In this document: positions 1 through 10,300 of the stretch, piece after piece | How the letters are laid out: the number at the start of each line of letters is the position of its first letter | How positions within the stretch are numbered: position 1 is the first letter of the stretch | Assembly (NCBI GenBank): GCA_934047225.1 | Contig: OW204005.1 | Coordinates: 21,646,396-21,710,395 of the forward strand | Direction of reading: 5' to 3' | Origin: Ypsolopha sequella | Lineage: Eukaryota > Arthropoda > Insecta > Lepidoptera > Ypsolophidae | DNA: 64,000 bases | Translations under genes and position numbers: made by a program | The notes under the pieces: generated by a model | Databases searched by the model: none | The model's input: only the letters and a program-made list of their open reading frames with translations | What the model was told of the DNA's origin: nothing

Positions 1-1189
1 AGAGTGACCTTCATCAGGCTTCGATGATGGACACTCACCCTAATTTTAGTGATATACACTACTACTCAATCAAAATTTACAGATCAGCTGATTTATTTTT
101 TGAGATTTCATTGTTGACCCCATAGTAAAAGTTGTTCATATTAATGGGTAGACGACTCCGTTATAAGGAAGGCCTTTTCCAGAAGAGATCTCTTTCGTTC
201 ATAGAGCAAGTATTCTTAGTATATGAGTATCTGAGTAATAATTATAACATATATAAATTAATAACTAATAATAAAATAACTGTACGGCGATAGAGCTCAA
301 CACTTATCACGTTGGGACCAAGTGGGGCCATAATAATCGCCGGTAAAACGCGGGTATAGTGAGTGTGAAATGTGTTTCACAGTTCACACTCGGAACACTG
401 AGACCCCTCAGGAATTTATGTCATGACGATATATTCTATATTTATTATATATTTTTAATAATAACCATATTTTGTAGTGACGTCTTACACTGTAAAAAGT
501 GATTTTTTCTACCTACAATCTTTAAATCATGGTTAAATAATGAAAAATAAAAAAATTGTCTATTTACTATATTTTTACCATGGATGTATACGTAAACTGG
601 ATTGAGCACTGAAGGATGTTACGCGTAGAAAAATAGACTCTATTTCATACAGTTAAAAGTTATTTTATTATGACACAACCAACTAGAGAAAACGTGCCGA
701 GCGGGACAACACACAGTCGATGCCTGTGTCCTACTCGCACAGTTGCCATCACAAAAAAAAACAAATTGCGATGGTAGGCTTGAGTTTTTCACGATTTAGT
801 TTTTCAACGACTTTATACAGCAATTTTCAAATTTTGTGCCCATTACACTTCGATGCATGTCCCGAGGTTTAATATTTTTAAATCTCAAGTTTCAGTTGCG
901 GAAATTACACAATGTGGACACTAATCGATAATGTAATTCATAATTTTAAAAGAACACTAAAAATATTTAAAAAATATGTTAAATATTAGTTTTTATTACT
1001 GCATAAACATGAAGTTAAGATTTTTAGTTGTATGGAGAAGGGATTGTCCCCAAATCAGCTAAGCTTGTACAACATTAAATTTTACGAAAAATATGTACCA
1101 TAGGAATGTCTGTGAATGATGTCAACCTTAAGACGTGATTAGGGGAAGCATTTTATTACATTTCTTTACACTTTAAAGGGTAAATACCT
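1..1189. other. AT-rich stretch, nothing recognised
   Basis: No convincing reading frame, RNA gene or terminal repeat pair was seen here. A 25-base word at about 816-842 recurs inverted at 2632-2657, which could mark the ends of an old ~1.85 kb element, but the similarity does not extend further. Confidence 0.4.
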
Positions 1190-1460
1190 TTATTATTAGT
1201 TTTAATAAATTGTCCCTGAAAGTGTCCTCATGGTTACTGTCTTTTCATTTACCAATGTTTTGATGCCAAATATTATAAAACTGAACGAAGTTTTCTGTGT
1301 TATTTTTATAATGGCAACACCCAGCAATCAGACTAGCCGTCGCCATTTTGATTTATTCAGTCCAAAACAAGTTGCAAGGTCGTCTATTGTTTTGATGTGA
1401 TATTTTAATTTTGTTGTTCTGTTCAGTTACCAACATATCTCGGTAAGTAAAAAATATTTC
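1190..1460 (+). promoter_or_regulatory. Candidate 5' end of THAP unit 1
   Basis: The words GGCAACAC, GCCATTTTG and CTGTTCAGTT occur in this order and are followed by a GGTAAGT splice-donor-like site at about 1440. The same words in the same order and at nearly the same spacing (about 27 and 79 bases) occur at 34121-34256. In both places a THAP reading frame lies downstream. I infer a shared ancestral promoter plus non-coding first exon. No transcript evidence is available from sequence alone. Confidence 0.35.
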
Positions 1461-2682
1461 AATTACGACTATTTAGTATTTTGTAACAGTATTTACATTC
1501 CATAATTTTTTATAAGAAACTTTGTAGTTTTCCAATTTCATTGTACCAAAATAAATATTTAAATTTGCCAAGGTACAGTTTAAGTTACGTCTCTTCAGTT
1601 ATTTTTCTCTAGTAACTTATAAGGGGACGAGAAAGTAACTGAATTGACATCTTTAGGGCCTGTTTACGTTGTTTAAATGTGAAGTTTTGTTTTGTTTGTC
1701 TGTCTGTCTGTAGAAATAAAAAAAATATATATCTTATTATAAGTATCATAAAAAAGTAATTAAAAAATTCAAAACATTTATTTTGTAATATAGATATAAA
1801 GCATACACATATTACACGTTCAAAGTAATTACATTATTACAATATGAAATTTGAAAAAAAAATGTATTTTCGACACACCCTAATGTACAATCATATGTTT
1901 ACTGGTAATATATTTTGCAAATTTTTATAAAGTTTTTATAACGTATATTCAGAAAATCTTTGTTCATAAGTTGTTTTTCTTTTTTTTTTTCAGGTGTATC
2001 TAAAAAGTAACTTGACTACTTGATTAAATAAGAACATTAAAATTATTGTTTCTTATTCCATTGTAAATAAAGGTTTACAATGTCTTTTCAGTTACCACTG
2101 TGTCCATTCGGTTATTGTCCCCTTAAAAAGATGTTGTTTAAAATAGAATTAAAAATCAAATATTCAATATCATTCAAACAGAATAAGTAAAAAATATAAA
2201 AATTATATTCTTAGATCAAAATAAATTAATAATACACAATTTTTCCCACCAGTTAGAGTGAAAATGAAACTTTCCAAAACTAAAATTGTAGAAAGGTAAC
2301 TGAATGATGTATAATAAAAATTTCTCTAGAAATTTATTCTAAACATATCTTATTTTTTATTGTATCTTATTTAATTGTATATTTGGATGATATGATAAAT
2401 TTCTGTTGAATAAATTTCAATTACTGAACCGATTTTTGGGTGTATGAAGATGGTAACTTAACGGAAAATAAATCTCTTCCTTTCCTGTAAAAAAATTTTT
2501 TTTTAATAAGTTCTGTTTATAATCATAATTTTAGACCACTTTTCAGAAAATATAAAATTAAAGTATCTCATTTCATCGAAGAAAATATAAAAAATAGACT
2601 ATTTCTAAATTAACTTAATTTTTTAGAAGGTGGGCACAAAATTTGAAAATTGCTGAGTATTTAGCTTTTAGTAAATACTTTT
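1461..2682. other. AT-rich stretch rich in GTTAC/GTAAC words
   Basis: There are no open frames of note. The word AGTAAC or GTTACC occurs again and again (near 1611, 1635, 2008, 2090, 2294 and 2450), often as TTCAGTTAC or its complement. A poly-pyrimidine tract with CAG at about 1980-1994 could be a splice acceptor. If unit 1 is transcribed, this would be intron or 5' leader. Confidence 0.3.
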
Positions 2683-2890
2683 TTTTTAACCGACTTGAAA
2701 AAAAGAGGAGGATCTCAATTCAACTGTATTTTTTTTGGGTATGTTATTCCTTATCTCCGTCAATTCTGAACTGAATTGAATGATTCTTTTTTTGTTTGGA
2801 AAAATTTCCTTTGAGGTAGGTCCCATTTTAAGATTGACCATGATCTGATGAAAGTTTTCAGAGATAGGCAGTGGAACGCCTCAGAAAGTA
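2683..2890. repeat. Lepidopteran interspersed repeat (AACCGACTT type)
   Basis: The stretch starts with a T-run followed by AACCGACTTGAAAAAAAG and a GGAGGATCTCAATTC block, which I recognise as a very common dispersed repeat in lepidopteran genomes. Its transposon class is uncertain to me. It runs directly into the tandem array that follows. Confidence 0.5.
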
Positions 2891-2891
2891 A

Positions 2892-3361
2892 CAGCGTACC
2901 ACTTGATATTAAGGAAATCGCTTTGTACTACGATGTTGATCGCAGAGTATTACTTGGAAATTGTCAATCTTCCACCTGACCTTCGATCCTGGTCTTATTA
3001 AGTCATTACCATAGAACTCTTTAACGAATGAGAGCACTTACCTCGAGATTGCGGCAATCACTTTGGTAGGGTGCTGATTGTCGGGCATTTCTTGGAAATT
3101 ATCAGAATACCCACCTGACCTTCCATCCTGGCTTCACCACCATAGAACTCCTTAACGGACGACAGCATACCACTCAAGATTAAGGCAATCGCTTTGTATT
3201 AGGATAGTGATTGCCGAGTACTACTTGTAAATTGTAATTTCTCCACCTGAACTTTGATCTTGGCCTCATTACCATAGAACTCCTCAACGGGTGACAGCAC
3301 ATAACTTGAGATTACGGCAATCAGTTTGTATTAGGGTGCTGATTACAGGGTATTTATTAAA
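2892..3361. repeat. Diverged tandem repeat, unit ~132 bp, ~3.5 copies
   Basis: Four successive blocks each carry the same ordered landmarks: a GCRTACCACT-like start, AAGGCAATCGCTTTGTA, CTTGGAAATTGT, CCACCTGACCTT, and CCATAGAACTCCTTAACG. The copies differ by many substitutions, so the array is old. No terminal repeats bound it. Confidence 0.75.
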
Positions 3362-3476
3362 TATAACCAATTATTACTTGTCCTTCGTTTTATATCAACA
3401 GCGCGTTTACAAGAACTATCCACATTACACAATTTGACCCGTCAACACTAAAAATGTAAAATAATAAACTTTTAAC

Positions 3477-3797
3477 AAAAAATAGTAACCGACTTTAAAT
3501 GTAACTGCAGCCATTCGCAAAAAAGTTGAAAATAATTATAAAATGACCGATGGTACTGAAATAACACTTTTTCCGACTTCTTTGTTCCTGAAAAATATGT
3601 TCTTTAAAAGTGACCGCGTTCCCTTGGTTATAGCAACACAGAAACCAATATAAGAGCGCCGACTTCTAAAGAACATATTTTTTAGGAAGAAAGAAGGCGG
3701 AAAAAGTGTTATTTCGGTACCATCTGTCATTTTATAATTATTTTAAGCTTTTTAGCGAATGGCTGCAGTTACATTTGAAGTCCGTCACTATTTTTTT
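3477..3797. mobile_element. Foldback MITE, ~320 bp
   Basis: The left arm (AAATAGTAACCGACTT, then TAACTGCAGCCATTCGC) is matched in reverse complement by the right arm (GCGAATGGCTGCAGTTAC, then GTCACTATTT). The pairing continues inward through ATAATTATAAAATGACNGA and AAATAACACTTTTTCCG. A short internal frame on the minus strand is a by-product of the arm sequence. Confidence 0.8.
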
Positions 3798-3972
3798 GTT
3801 AGGTTTATTTATGTTTTACATTTAGTTTTATCCGTAAATGTAAGATCAATCATTCCTTAATAAAGTTGGGATTATTCTTATGCTTGCAAACTGGTAACCC
3901 TTTTATCTAAAAATGGCGCCACGGCCGTGACATTTGAAAACAAAATTGTAAAATTAATAATTTTTTGCAAAA

Positions 3973-4259
3973 ATGGTTAAAGCATGCAGCGTGAAGGGCT
4001 GCAGAAGCCAAATTTTTGGGAATTGTGGGATATCGTTTCATAGGTAAGGCATAATTACAACGTTTTCTCGGAGAAATGATACATGTTTACATTGATACCG
4101 CTAGAGTAACCATGATATTGGGTTTTACATTACAGTCTTCCAAAAACTGAAAATATCCGAAGAAAATGGTTAGAAGTTTTAGGAAACGAAGTAAAGTGCA
4201 AAAATCCAGTAGTCTGCAGCCGCTATTTTAAAGCAGAAGACTTTAAACCAATAAAATAA
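3973..4259 (+). CDS. THAP-domain mini-protein 1 (64 aa, two exons)
   Basis: Exon 1 is 3973-4043, the intron 4044-4135 (GTAAGG...ACAG, 92 bp), and exon 2 4136-4259 with the stop at 4257-4259. The joined frame gives 64 residues that match a THAP zinc finger: C5-x4-C10, FHSLP at 22-26, the invariant W35, and the CSRYF motif at 51-55, then EDF at 58-60. THAP domains bind DNA through a C2CH zinc site and occur in P-element transposases and derived host factors. Here the fourth ligand, normally His in CSxHF, is Tyr54, and there is no AVPTIF box or transposase region. A poly(A) signal AATAAA (4255-4260) overlaps the stop. A 5-codon upstream frame (MAPRP) starts at 3913. It is either a decayed THAP gene or transposon relic, or a tiny THAP-like protein. 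The domain identity is firm; functionality is doubtful. Confidence 0.7.
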
Positions 4260-5021
4260 ATGTTTTGAATACGGTTTTTACTACCTACGTGGTCTCAATC
4301 AATTATTTTTAAATATGGTTACCCTACTTAGACAGAGATGAAATTATCTAGTATGACTTCTCGTTCTTCACGTTTTTTGAAACAAGTACTCAGTCCGGTT
4401 AGGGTATAGGTTCATGATTTTTACTGAATATTGGTACAGCATTTTCCGTTATGTTGCTTCGATTGGTTATAAACCATAGTCTTAGGATATAAGTCTATGG
4501 TTAAACTGATTTGTTTTTATATGACGCGCACATGATGCTGTGTCGTGAGTGAACTGGCGGCAAAGTTACCCTCATTATTGTTGCCAGCATCATGATAATT
4601 TTCATTATTTTAGGAATCTGTAGACTTGTCGTAAAAATCTTGCTATCTAAATATAATAATAAATATTTAAATTAATCGTTGTGCAAAGGCAAGTTGAATA
4701 ATTATTAGTATTTTCTACGAGCTAACCTATCTACACCTACGAATAATAATTCTCTAGAAAAGTAACTCTCCTACAATTACCGCATCGATTTTGGTTCCAT
4801 TTAAGACATTTTCATAGACAAAGCTAGCACGTGAATAGTCACGTCAAGGTCATGTCGTCAAAATCTGTCAAAATGGTGGCGAGCTAGCAGCGAGCAACAG
4901 ACGCGTGGATGTTATTATGCAGTATTATGCTAAAATAAAAAGTGACTTTATACATATGTTAAAAACCTCAGACTAGGCCGTATGTGTATGGGCAAAATTC
5001 CTTTTGCTATTACTTACTAGG
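4260..5021. other. No gene recognised
   Basis: AT-rich sequence with scattered stops in all frames. Nothing identifiable on either strand. Confidence 0.4.
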
Positions 5022-5165
5022 TATTATTTTTAAGGAAGATAAATTTTAAAGCCGAAAATATGAACATTATAATGCAAACGATTATTTTTGAAGAAGATAA
5101 ATTTTAAAGCTAAATGTATAAATAATAATATTATAGTGCAAAGTATTAATTTTAAAGCTAAGCTT
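5022..5165. repeat. Short tandem repeat, unit ~65 bp, ~2.3 copies
   Basis: The block GAAGATAAATTTTAAAGC occurs at about 5036 and 5093 and in shortened form at 5150. Each is followed by a similar AT-rich tail containing ATTATARTGCAAA. Confidence 0.6.
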
Positions 5166-5210
5166 TTTCAAGTGGGAACTATTATCATTAATGTTTATTT
5201 ATATACTTGG

Positions 5211-5426
5211 TGTTAAGATGAATTTGCGGAAGCCGGAAACTGATGATAGTATTCGCGAAAAATGAAACAGCTGTTCCATAGAAAAGTTACATAGCTACCC
5301 GACCAAAATGTTTTTTTAAACTACAGTTTTTTTTTTTCAATTTCTCAAATTTCTTTTTGACGAAAAGTTTTATTGTTTGGACGAGTACTATCGCTAGTTT
5401 CCGGCTTCCGCAACTTTATCTTAACA
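5211..5426. mobile_element. Foldback MITE, ~215 bp
   Basis: TGTTAAGATGAATTTGCGGA plus AGCCGGAAACTGATGATAGT at the left is matched inverted by ACTATCGCTAGTTTCCGGCT plus TCCGCAACTTTATCTTAACA at the right. A related arm (GATGAAGTTGCGGAAGAC) occurs at 16803. Confidence 0.75.
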
Positions 5427-6218
5427 TCCTGTTGTATATCCCAAAAGAAAACAAATTTAGTAATTTGTCACAAATAAGTTCTATAAAAACTAAAAAGAAA
5501 AATTACATCGGTATTAAAGTAGATTCTGAAGGCTTTATTTTAGTTTTAGTGCTGTCAAAGTTAAATTTTCTTCATTGCAAAATAATAATAATAAAGGCGA
5601 AGGGATGTGACGACACTGTCGCCCTCTGGTACGTCCAGTGCAATCAGTCACCGCAGGGCGTTTTGTGGTGAGCCGATGGTGAGTAGCGACACCACGGACC
5701 CTACCTCCAGGGGACACTATCAAACATGCGCTTACACACACACATACACACAGCAACACACCCCCCGCCTCTGGCTTGCCTTAACCAGCTGACCAGAGTG
5801 GAGATGCAAGAGCGGAACCTGTGCTCCAGGTTGGAAGTGTAAATGTCATAACGCCGGGGGGACTTGACTGTATAAGGATCTTGCACCCCGCAAACTCACC
5901 TCTCGACAACCTTAGCTGGTTACATAATTTTGCCCCCTGGTCGGCCCATTGTGGCTAGATAGGGGTCCCACAACGGCTATCCTGCTGGATAATTATCAAG
6001 CAGCAAGTTACCATCTGCCATACTTAAATTTGTGAGACATTTTCGAGGCAGATGTCCGTTATCTCACTTCATAGCCCTGTTATCCGTCCCATTTAGCATC
6101 CCATCCTCATAGCCCACTCCAAGACACTTCCTTCCTGGCAATAGTTTGGCAACTCTGGGGGACTATCCGTTAGTGTATCTCAATGATACATTGAGGGAGA
6201 GGCTTCCATGGATGCAGT

Positions 6219-6261
6219 CATCTCACATTTAGATTAAATCATTTAATCTAAATGTGAGATG
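6219..6261. repeat. Perfect 43-bp palindrome
   Basis: Two 21-base arms (CATCTCACATTTAGATTAAA plus T, then its exact complement) flank a single C at 6240. Confidence 0.9.
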
Positions 6262-6269
6262 TGATGTGA

Positions 6270-6306
6270 GCCTTTGTTACCATTTAATTTAAATGGTAAC
6301 AAAGGC
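6270..6306. repeat. Perfect 37-bp palindrome
   Basis: Two 18-base arms (GCCTTTGTTACCATTTAA and its exact complement) flank a single T. It lies only 8 bases from the previous palindrome, so the DNA or its RNA could form two adjacent hairpins. Confidence 0.9.
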
Positions 6307-6383
6307 CTCTTCAATGTTGGCTTCAGCCCCATAAATGCCTTTCAAATGAATGGATCCCTATGGGCCCGTGACTGAAAATTATA

Positions 6384-6655
6384 CCTACATAATAATAATA
6401 ATAAACACTTTATTGCACACAAACAACACAGATAAATACAGATTAGAATTAAGAGAAATACAGGCCAAAGGTGGACTTATTTCTGAAAGAAGTTTCTTGC
6501 AGTCAACCATAAATGACAGAAATGAAGAAAAATTATACATTAGCTTTTTGAAATTTAAAATTAGTGCATAAAGAGCGATATAACTTTGTATGTAACTATA
6601 ATAAATATAATAGTCAACATACACTATTAACCTAAAAGTATACTACCTAACTACT
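6384..6655 (-). mobile_element. 5'-truncated LINE 3' end
   Basis: The stretch begins with ACATAATAATAATAATAAAC followed by ACTTTATTGCACAC. On the minus strand this reads TGCAATAAAGTGTTTATT plus an ATT-repeat tail, that is, a poly(A)-like signal and LINE tail I recognise as common in Lepidoptera. No coding remnant was recognised. Confidence 0.55.
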
Positions 6656-6763
6656 TAATATAAGTCTTTAACTATTAGGAACAGAAACTAAATTATTTTA
6701 GAAAATTTTAAGTTTGACAGCACTAAACCTAAAATTAAAGCCTTCAGAATCGGCTTTATTAGC

Positions 6764-7134
6764 GTTGTAAATAATTTATTTATGTAAATATCTATTTTTG
6801 AATAACACCATTCCTCGAAACACAAAATAAAAACTAAATCTGTAATTTGGTGTAACCACATTTTATTATTGAATCCAACAACTTCACAATTTATGCTATC
6901 TGCTTTATTTGGAATAATAGCATCCCTACATAGAAAATGGGTTTACTAATTTTATGCTTTACTAATTTTATGGTGTTATTCGATTAAGTGCGGATATAGG
7001 AAGGTTGAAATACCTACTGATATCTCGTTATTTTTGTAGACTAGTTTTTCACTGGCTATTGTGGAAGAGTGGAAGTGGAGTAATGGAGATTTAATCCTTA
7101 ATTTTCTGGTAACCCTAATTCGTGTTCACGTCAC
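6764..7134. other. No gene recognised
   Basis: AT-rich sequence upstream of the zinc-finger gene, with no repeat structure or open frame identified. Confidence 0.4.
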
Positions 7135-7373
7135 GCACGCGCCATTTTGTGCGCGCGTCGCTAGCTCCTCTCTTGTCTATTATTCCAATTTTGAGTCCAT
7201 AGATTTTCTCTTTATTCGTAGCTATGGCAAAGGTCCGTAGATAAATTTTTCTCTTTGGAAGTGAGTTTTGTTTTTGGCCATGGTTTAATCTGTCAAAACA
7301 ATGGGGCTAACAGTGAGAATTGTGCTTTTTCCAGGTTTTCCTGGCGGTTTAATCATGTATACGACGTTTTGAA
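7135..7373 (+). promoter_or_regulatory. Probable promoter and 5'UTR of the ZAD zinc-finger gene
   Basis: A short GC-rich, CpG-rich patch at 7130-7170 contains GCGCCATTTTGTGCGCGC in an AT-rich setting. GCCATTTTG matches a YY1/Pho-like word often found near start sites. A possible small 5'UTR intron runs from GTGAGT at 7261 to TTTTTCCAG ending at 7334. The start site itself cannot be fixed from sequence. Confidence 0.4.
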
Positions 7374-10300
7374 ATGGAGATGTGGTCTGGATTGTGTCGC
7401 TCCTGCCTGGCCTCAAGTTGTGAAATATCTATAGTGGATGGAGAATTCAATATCAGGCAAAAATACCTAGAAGTTACATCCATTGAGGTATGCTGCCGTT
7501 TGGGACGATTTGAGTTAGTAAACCTTAAATAATCTTGATTGCATAGTCATTTTTCATGATCATGAAGCCATTTTTAGCTGCAGTCGTTTGTTTTCTTTCA
7601 TTTCTCATAACCTCAAAACTACTATTTGAATCTTTCTGTCAGATGTGTCAATCAATACTCAATACCTATATATTTATTGAAAACATCCTCCAAAACAGAC
7701 CGACAATATTATTTCTATTAGCTTCCTGTGGTAACGGTGAAAAGTTGTGATGATATGTCCAATGGTTAGTGAATAATATTATTCTGTCATCTGTTAATTT
7801 TGTTTAAATACTTAGTTGAAGTGTAGGTTAGAGCGTGTTTAGAAAAGGAGGCTAGATGGCTGAGTTGTTAGTTTGCTAAAACTAGGCCAGATAGCTACTA
7901 CAAGCAAATTCATGTCACAAAAAAACAGTGCCAACCACTTTGTAGGGACAGCCAACATTTAGTAGTGTCAAAAACACCTGTTTGGCTGCGATTGGCACAT
8001 TTTATTGTATTAAATAATTATAATATATACAAGGTGACTTTTTGATCATCGTCCAAATTCGAAGTGGAGGCTTAATAAGTGATCAGTATCTTGGATCAGT
8101 AACAATTTTTGTTAAATTCGTAATATGAAATTTCGGCTTCAGAAATTCAGTTCCAGTCCCAGGTGAATCACTATGGGGAGTCGAAATTTCATTTTACGAA
8201 TTTCACCTAAATTGTTATTGATCCATGATACTGATCACTTACCAAGCCACCAATATGAATTTGGACGATGATCAAAAAGTCACCTTGTATATAAAACTTT
8301 TATTTGGTTTCGAAATATATTTCAGCCAACTTTTGGCCGTCATATTATTATTCGACTGATGGCGACCACAAGTTGGCCGAAATATATTTCAAAACCGAAT
8401 AATACTTTTTTAAATATTTTACATATATATATATATATATATATATGAAGGGTAAGCGGGAAGAAAGGTCATTGTCAGTTTTTTCACAAATTGAGTTAAT
8501 AGCGCCATTTTTTAAAATATCTTGAGAACAATGATTGAGCAAAAAAAACTAGAAAAAAATAAAACAGACCACAGAATATTAGCTTTTAAAAATATACCGG
8601 ACTCAAGAAGCTTAAAAACTGAACTTAAAACAGGGTCATAATTAAATTAGAGCAAAAGCAAAAAAAAAATAAAAAATTGTCTATGAATATGGAGCTATGG
8701 GCTGATAGTAAAGTTAGCTTTTGAAGAAAAAAAAAAACGGCAGATACAATAATTAACTGCGACAACAATAATTGCCCACTAAGAGTTCTTAATTTAATAA
8801 CGTCAGAAAGTTTTTTCTACTTATTCAAAACTACCTTTTGTTGACTATGATCCCTCTTCCCGCTTACCCTTCATATACTCATGCCCTGTCTCCCAGAGGG
8901 GTAGACAGATTTCTATCTGCTACGATCCTGACACATCTCTTTTGCCTCTTCCACATCCATCAAGCTCTTCTATTCTGGGTACTTTTGACATAAATTTCTT
9001 TCGTCACTCTGACTTTGTCACTCATTACTCTGTAAGGAATGCATTTCCACTCCATTCACTCTACTTTGATCTTTATCTTGCCATACCCAACACTCCATTA
9101 TGAACCGCCAATCGTGCCTTTGCAGTCACATTTTGGCTACCCATAAAGGAGGGCAGGGCTCCATTCACTTTATTTCCCGCATTCACTCTATAAATTTCAC
9201 CATCACACTTTCCATTATTAATTACTAATAACCACTTTTAGGTAGCATTTCTAAATACCTGGGTAAATGTAAAATTTAAACTGTCGAAAGTGAATTTTAC
9301 ATTTCTGACAGGGTATGAACTTTACGTTTTCACTTGGGTGGTTGTGGAACGGGTGACAATTTATTTTTATTTTTACACCGGCATTAAGAACGCTACTTTA
9401 TTAGACCATGTCCCAAAATAATATTCTTAGGATCAAATGTCTAATTATGTTGGTTTATTATCAGCAAGCCTTGACAAACTTCCCCTACCTAATTTAATAT
9501 TCATAATTAAATCTTGCAAAACTTCTAGAATGTTTAGAATGAAATAACAAAACAAGAAATATTCTTCTTTTCAGGTTTCCCCGAATGACGGGCTACCACA
9601 AAACCTCTGCACACCCTGTTTTGATTCTTTAAATTCAGCTCACAAGTTCCGCAGTCAAAGCATCAAGATGGACAATGAACTGAGATTGCAATTCCAAAAC
9701 TTTTTAAAAAATGGCGTTGAAAATGTAGGATATAAGTTTGTTGGCATAAATGAAGAAGAATTGACAGAGGATGAAGACATAGACTTTGGTAGCGATCCAG
9801 TGAAACAACTTGAAGCTATTATTAAAACAGAGCCTAATAACGATAGTGATGATGATTATTATTATGTGCTTGTTGTTGATCCCAAAGATGGGGAAGAGAA
9901 TGAGAATACAGAACTAAAAATTACAAATGTAAAGAGTGAAATACCTGATGAGGATTCACAGCATTCACTGCCACAGCAGCAAATTGTAAAAGAAGATTCA
10001 CAGCATTCACTAGTTTCTCAGCTGAGCCAAACTACTCAACCTGAAGAAACTAATTTTGAAAGTTCCATAGATTCATACATCATCTCTGAAAAAGTTCCAA
10101 TAAATGTTCCAGCTACTATCTTAGAAAATGAGGAAGAAAGTCAAGATAATGATGATTTTGAAAACCAAATGAACATTGTTGATGAAAATCAAGATACCAA
10201 CTCCCAAGATGGACAAAACCAGGATGAAAATATTGAAGAAGATCCTCAGGATAAAAGCAATGACAGTCAAATAACGACCCTGCAATTGTCAAATTGTGAA

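Larger units (their letters stand above)
5580..6383 (-). mobile_element. LINE 3'-end-like insertion
   Basis: The left junction is an AATAATAATAATAA run. Read on the minus strand this is an ATT-repeat tail of the kind left by lepidopteran LINEs. The interior (5590-6200) is GC-richer than its surroundings but has no intact frame. It carries two long perfect palindromes, listed separately. Assignment to a LINE rests on the tail and the context only. Confidence 0.4.
5516..6763. mobile_element. Family c MITE, copy 1, split by a ~1.1 kb insertion
   Basis: The left part (GATTCTGAAGGCTTTATTTT... to about 5585) and the right part (about 6660-6763, ending AAAGCCTTCAGAATCGGC) together match the uninterrupted copy at 37359-37522. 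LINE-like material lies between the two halves, so it inserted into an existing family c element. Confidence 0.65.

Noticed and set aside
809..2657. 25-base inverted match suggesting a 1.85-kb element
   Set aside because: Similarity stops abruptly on both sides and no target duplication is visible. Left as a remark only.
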